Notes under the pieces: model-generated | The model's database searches: none | Told to the model about the DNA's origin: nothing | Seen by the model: the letters and a program-made list of their open reading frames with translations, nothing else | Part shown: piece after piece, positions 61,066-64,000 of the stretch | How positions within the stretch are numbered: the stretch's first letter is position 1 | Layout: each line of letters begins with the position of its first letter | Position numbers and translations under genes: made by a program | Source of the DNA: an uncultured Kordia sp. | GTDB taxonomy: Bacteria > Bacteroidota > Bacteroidia > Flavobacteriales > Flavobacteriaceae | DNA length: 64,000 bases | Direction: 5' to 3' | Assembly (NCBI RefSeq): GCF_947489565.1 | Contig: NZ_CANLEA010000013.1 | Coordinates: 1-64,000, forward strand

Positions 61066-62034
61066 TTGAAGATTTTAAAAAAAATAGCAATCATAGTTTT
61101 TATCATCGGATTTCTCTTTTCGAGTTATATCGGATATTGTTATTTTATGAAAAAACCTGTGCCGTTTTTTGGTAGAAAAATTACAGGAGCATATTATTCT
61201 ATCGCAACTGGAACAACGACAAATCCACTAGAGTGGAAGGTTTCCGAAGCAAAAGTTTTCAATAGAGAAAGCAATGATATTCCAGAAAAATTGTTGATGG
61301 CAGATCCGTTTTTACATCAAAAAGATGGAAAATGGTATGCTTTTTTTGAAATTATGAGCGAGAAACATGCTGATATTGGTGTTGCAGTCGAAGAAGATGG
61401 AGCTTGGAAGTATCTTGGAATTGCCTTAGATGAAACGGTTCATTTATCGTATCCGCTCGTCTTTCAGAAAGATAGTGTGACGTATATGATTCCCGAAACC
61501 AAACGACATAGCCAAGTACGATTGTATAAAACCACCAATTTTCCTTTCGATTGGAAAGTAGATAAAGTGTTGATCAAAGACAAGCGTTTGGTAGATGCCA
61601 CATACTTTGAAAAAGACAATGTTTCCTATTTACTGGCTACGGAAGATAAGCATTTACGTTTGTATGTTGCCGATAGTTTGCATGGCGATTGGACAGAACA
61701 TCCAAAATCACCATTGTTAAGCGGAAACTATACGCGTTCTGCAGGAAGAATTTTAAAACATAATGGACAATTGATTCGCTTTGCACAAGATCATTTTGGC
61801 GGTTACGGTCGCGCTGTGTACGGTTTTTCAATTGATTCCATCTCAAAGACATATTACAAAGAAACACAAGTAGAAAATAACCCAATTCTTAAAAACCAAG
61901 GAGAAACTTGGGCAAAAAACGGAATGCATCATATTGATATTCATCAATTGCCAGATGGAACTTTTAAAGCTATATTTGACGGTTATGGATATGGAACTGA
62001 AAAAATTACGTTTAGCCTAACAAACAACTTTTAA
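61066..62034 (+). CDS. GIPC-transferase-like five-bladed propeller protein
   Basis: From a TTG at 61066 the product has 322 residues, with an N-terminal membrane anchor (about 5-25); the longer frame from 60997 reads through an A/C-rich tract and lacks sense. The body resembles the N-terminal domain of glucosamine inositolphosphorylceramide transferase and GH43-like propellers: LLMADPFLHQKDGKWYAFFE, MIPETKRHSQVRLYKTTNFP and PKSPLLSGNYTRSAGRILKH. In plants the related domain sits on a sphingolipid glycosyltransferase. Here it is free-standing; probably acts on the polysaccharide or a lipid acceptor. Confidence 0.72.
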   Translation: MKILKKIAIIVFIIGFLFSSYIGYCYFMKKPVPFFGRKITGAYYSIATGTTTNPLEWKVSEAKVFNRESNDIPEKLLMADPFLHQKDGKWYAFFEIMSEKHADIGVAVEEDGAWKYLGIALDETVHLSYPLVFQKDSVTYMIPETKRHSQVRLYKTTNFPFDWKVDKVLIKDKRLVDATYFEKDNVSYLLATEDKHLRLYVADSLHGDWTEHPKSPLLSGNYTRSAGRILKHNGQLIRFAQDHFGGYGRAVYGFSIDSISKTYYKETQVENNPILKNQGETWAKNGMHHIDIHQLPDGTFKAIFDGYGYGTEKITFSLTNNF

Positions 62035-62045
62035 CCTAATAAGAA

Positions 62046-62726
62046 ATGAAAGCAACAAAGAAGCTTTTTAAAACAGAAATCGTAAAACGACTCAAAGCGC
62101 AAGGAACAGACGAAGTATTATCGGAAGCAGCTTTGCCAGCGTACGCACATAAAAACCCAGTAATTGATCACATTTTTTGGAAACGATTGAAAGTCGTAGC
62201 AAATTATGTTCATAAGAAAAACAAAAAGTCACTCAAAGTCATCGATTTTGGTTGTGGAACTGGCGTAATGTCTTATGAATTGGCAACAAATTCGCATGAA
62301 GTGGTTGGTTTAGATTTAGACTTACGACCTGTAAATCTTCTGAAAGAAAACATCAATTATCCAGATTCGATTACGTTTATGGAAGGTGATTTATTTGATA
62401 AAAACCTAGAAGAAAACAGCTTTGATGTAGTCATTGCTTTGGATGTGTTGGAACATATGAACGACGATCAGTTGCGAAAGTATATGGGAAAATTCAGAAG
62501 TCTGTTGAAAGATGGAGGCGAAGTAATCATTTCTGGTCCGACAGAAAATTTCTTGTATAAAATAGGAAGAAAATTGGCTGGACAAGACTTTACAGGTGAT
62601 TATCACGATTCTGAAATTCAATCGATTCGTAAGATTGTAAGTGAAACTTATGAAGTAAAGAGTTTGGCGAAAATCTTACCAATTCTACCATTATTTGACG
62701 TTTTTGTAGCACATAAAAAAGGATGA
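62046..62726 (+). CDS. class I SAM-dependent methyltransferase
   Basis: A 226-residue methyltransferase. Motif I LKVIDFGCGTGVMSYELA (near 62), motif II VVGLDLDLRPV, and the motif IV DVVIALDVLEHMNDDQL with post-I features of the UbiG-like group. The ending is short and helical. Basic N-terminal 40 residues may contact membrane or lipid-linked substrate. Overlaps the next gene by four bases (ATGA). Substrate unknown, probably a sugar of the polysaccharide. Confidence 0.88.
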   Translation: MKATKKLFKTEIVKRLKAQGTDEVLSEAALPAYAHKNPVIDHIFWKRLKVVANYVHKKNKKSLKVIDFGCGTGVMSYELATNSHEVVGLDLDLRPVNLLKENINYPDSITFMEGDLFDKNLEENSFDVVIALDVLEHMNDDQLRKYMGKFRSLLKDGGEVIISGPTENFLYKIGRKLAGQDFTGDYHDSEIQSIRKIVSETYEVKSLAKILPILPLFDVFVAHKKG

Positions 62727-63736
62727 TTCTTTATGTTGGAAATATCATTTCCGGTCACGGGAAAACAGCAACAACCATTGAAACCTTGGGGGAATTACTC
62801 CAAAAAGAAGGTTTTAAGCTAACGCTGACTTCCAACAAGCAAAACAAAATTTTACGTTTATTGGACATGCTTTGGACGGTTTTTAAACACCGTAAAAAGC
62901 TTGATTATGTGTTGATTGATACGTATAGTACAACAAACTTTTTGTATGCATATTACGTGAGTAAACTGTGTATTTGGTTGAAATTAAAATATATACCAAT
63001 TCTTCATGGTGGAAATTTGGAAGAGCGTTTGAAACATAGCAAAGCAAAAAGTGATGTGATTTTTAAAAACGCACATGCCAATGTTTCGCCATCCATGTTT
63101 TTAAAAACAGTTTTTGAACAATATGGTTATGCGAACTTGATTCACATTCCAAATAATGTAGAATTGCAGGAATATGTTTTTAAAGAGCGTTCAAAAGTAG
63201 GAGCTAAGTTGTTATGGGTACGTTCGTTTGCCGAAATATACAATCCGCAATTGGCAGTAGAAGTCTTGCATGGTTTGAAACAACACGGAATAGCAGCTTC
63301 TTTGTGCATGGTTGGACCACGAAAAGATGCTTCTTTCGAAAAAACACAAGAACTCGCCAAAGAATTGAATGTAGAAGTTACGTTTACAGGAAGACTTTCC
63401 AAACAAGACTGGCTTTCACTTTCAGTAGATTATGACATCTTTATCAACACCACAAATTTTGACAATACACCAGTCAGTCTCATTGAAGCCATGGCGCTCG
63501 GAATGCCGATTGTTTCTACCAATGTTGGTGGAATTCCATATTTAATTAATGACGGAGAAGATGGTTTGTTGGTGAAACCAAATTCTAAAGAAGACATGAT
63601 TCAAGCAATTGAAAACCTTGTCAATTCTCCAGAAATGGTTGAAAATCTATCAAAAAATGGACGAGCAAAAGCTACAACTTTTGATTGGGAAGTCGTTCGT
63701 AATCAGTGGAAAAGCTTGTTGCAAGACGATTTCTAA
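62723..63736 (+). CDS. GT4-family glycosyltransferase
   Basis: A 337-residue GT-B enzyme, last gene of the collinear cluster seen here. Very short N-terminal loop YVGNIISGHGKTATTIETLG; middle YIPILHGGNLEERLKHSK; C-terminal LLWVRSFAEIYNPQLAVEVL, SLCMVGPRKDASFEKT and a DNTPVSLIEAMALGMPIV motif in which the first E of E-x7-E is replaced by Asp/Asn, otherwise typical of GT4. Sugar specificity unknown. Confidence 0.92.
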   Translation: MILYVGNIISGHGKTATTIETLGELLQKEGFKLTLTSNKQNKILRLLDMLWTVFKHRKKLDYVLIDTYSTTNFLYAYYVSKLCIWLKLKYIPILHGGNLEERLKHSKAKSDVIFKNAHANVSPSMFLKTVFEQYGYANLIHIPNNVELQEYVFKERSKVGAKLLWVRSFAEIYNPQLAVEVLHGLKQHGIAASLCMVGPRKDASFEKTQELAKELNVEVTFTGRLSKQDWLSLSVDYDIFINTTNFDNTPVSLIEAMALGMPIVSTNVGGIPYLINDGEDGLLVKPNSKEDMIQAIENLVNSPEMVENLSKNGRAKATTFDWEVVRNQWKSLLQDDF

Positions 63737-63742
63737 CAACAT

Positions 63743-63762
63743 TTTAGTTGTACTGAACTAAA
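63743..63762 (+). terminator. weak hairpin at the end of the polysaccharide cluster
   Basis: TTTAGTT (63743-63749) pairs perfectly with AACTAAA (63756-63762) across a six-base loop, just after the last + strand gene and before the stop of a convergent gene. The T-tract is poor, so termination is likely incomplete or aided by Rho. Confidence 0.3.
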
Positions 63763-63772
63763 TTCGTATCCC

Positions 63773-64000
63773 TTATTTATATTCATAAAAAAACTCACGT
63801 ATTAGTCTGTCTTCTCTCTCGTATTCTTTTTTACTTATGAGCCTTCCGTTTTCATCGTATGTAAATAAAGTATATTCAGTAACAATATTTCTTTTCTTGT
63901 AGATTTTTTCCTGTCGACTCAAGCCAAATTCATTGTATTCGTAACGATATAAGTGATAATCATTGTTATCTGATTTTATAATACGACCTTTTTTATCATA
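63773..64000 (-). CDS. partial protein with YD-repeat-like composition
   Basis: The reading frame enters at the right edge and ends at a TAA (complement of 63773-63775), giving 75 residues without a start. The sequence shows repeats such as YDKKGRIIKSDN, YRYEYNEFGL and FTYDENGRLISKKEYE, the YxYDxxGRL style of YD/RHS-type and MORN-like beta-hairpin repeats, with a Lys/Glu-rich end. It could be the C-terminus of a larger surface or toxin-type protein, or a small repeat protein. It is convergent with the polysaccharide cluster and marks its right boundary here. Confidence 0.6.
   Translation of the reverse strand, partial: YDKKGRIIKSDNNDYHLYRYEYNEFGLSRQEKIYKKRNIVTEYTLFTYDENGRLISKKEYEREDRLIREFFYEYK

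Overview
The window is AT-rich DNA from a Bacteroidota bacterium, most likely a marine member of the Flavobacteriaceae; a Kordia-like genus is a guess from gene style only. The evidence is two secreted proteins with type IX secretion (T9SS) C-terminal sorting domains, promoter-like elements of the Bacteroidota form (TTG/TTTTG, 18-19 bases, TAnnTTTG), genes without Shine-Dalgarno sites and with many likely TTG/GTG starts, a SecA of about 1120 residues ending without the zinc-binding tail, and a lanthipeptide-like precursor with a KGG leader end. No rRNA, tRNA, CRISPR array, transposase or integrase gene was seen.

Left part (1-31149). It opens with a 202-base tandem repeat cut by the window edge. 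Then come a small membrane protein, an apparently orphan RiPP precursor, an ECF sigma/anti-sigma/adhesin-like operon, a two-component system with a multipass partner and two paralogous exported proteins ending in MGQLSPPP, MsrA, a second ECF sigma operon, a sterol-desaturase-family membrane hydroxylase, two convergent T9SS-exported proteins (beta-propeller; HExxHxxGxxH metalloprotease), a tail-fibre-like surface protein, a three-gene GRDP/Cys-Gly-tail cassette, SecA, a DUF2795 protein, a PduO-type adenosyltransferase, three single-span micro-proteins and a methyltransferase. Two unrecognised + strand genes and a minus-strand trio (membrane protein, methyltransferase, ABC-F ATPase) lead to the large cluster.

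Right part (31227-63736). About 32.5 kb, all on the + strand, encodes synthesis and export of a complex surface polysaccharide: Wza-like export lipoprotein, Wzc-like tyrosine kinase with a Tyr-Gly tail, a four-gene set resembling sxtI/L/K/J of saxitoxin clusters (carbamoyltransferase, SGNH hydrolase, DUF5989 micro-protein, SxtJ-like), Wzm/Wzt ABC exporter, a NeuB/NeuC/NeuA nonulosonic acid set, an asparagine-synthase-like protein, about ten glycosyltransferases including exostosin-like and GIPC-transferase-like ones, four methyltransferases counting FkbM, an O-antigen-ligase/Wzy-like protein and a large membrane protein. Tight gene overlaps divide it into four blocks (31260-43051, 43337-46651, 46943-55683, 56067-63736). 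The three gaps between them each carry one copy of a roughly 130-base nested palindrome, with AAAC-type repeats, AT-rich promoter-like units and A/C-rich leaders nearby. This repeat-punctuated modular layout is the most striking structural feature. The window ends in a minus-strand gene fragment with YD-repeat-like composition.
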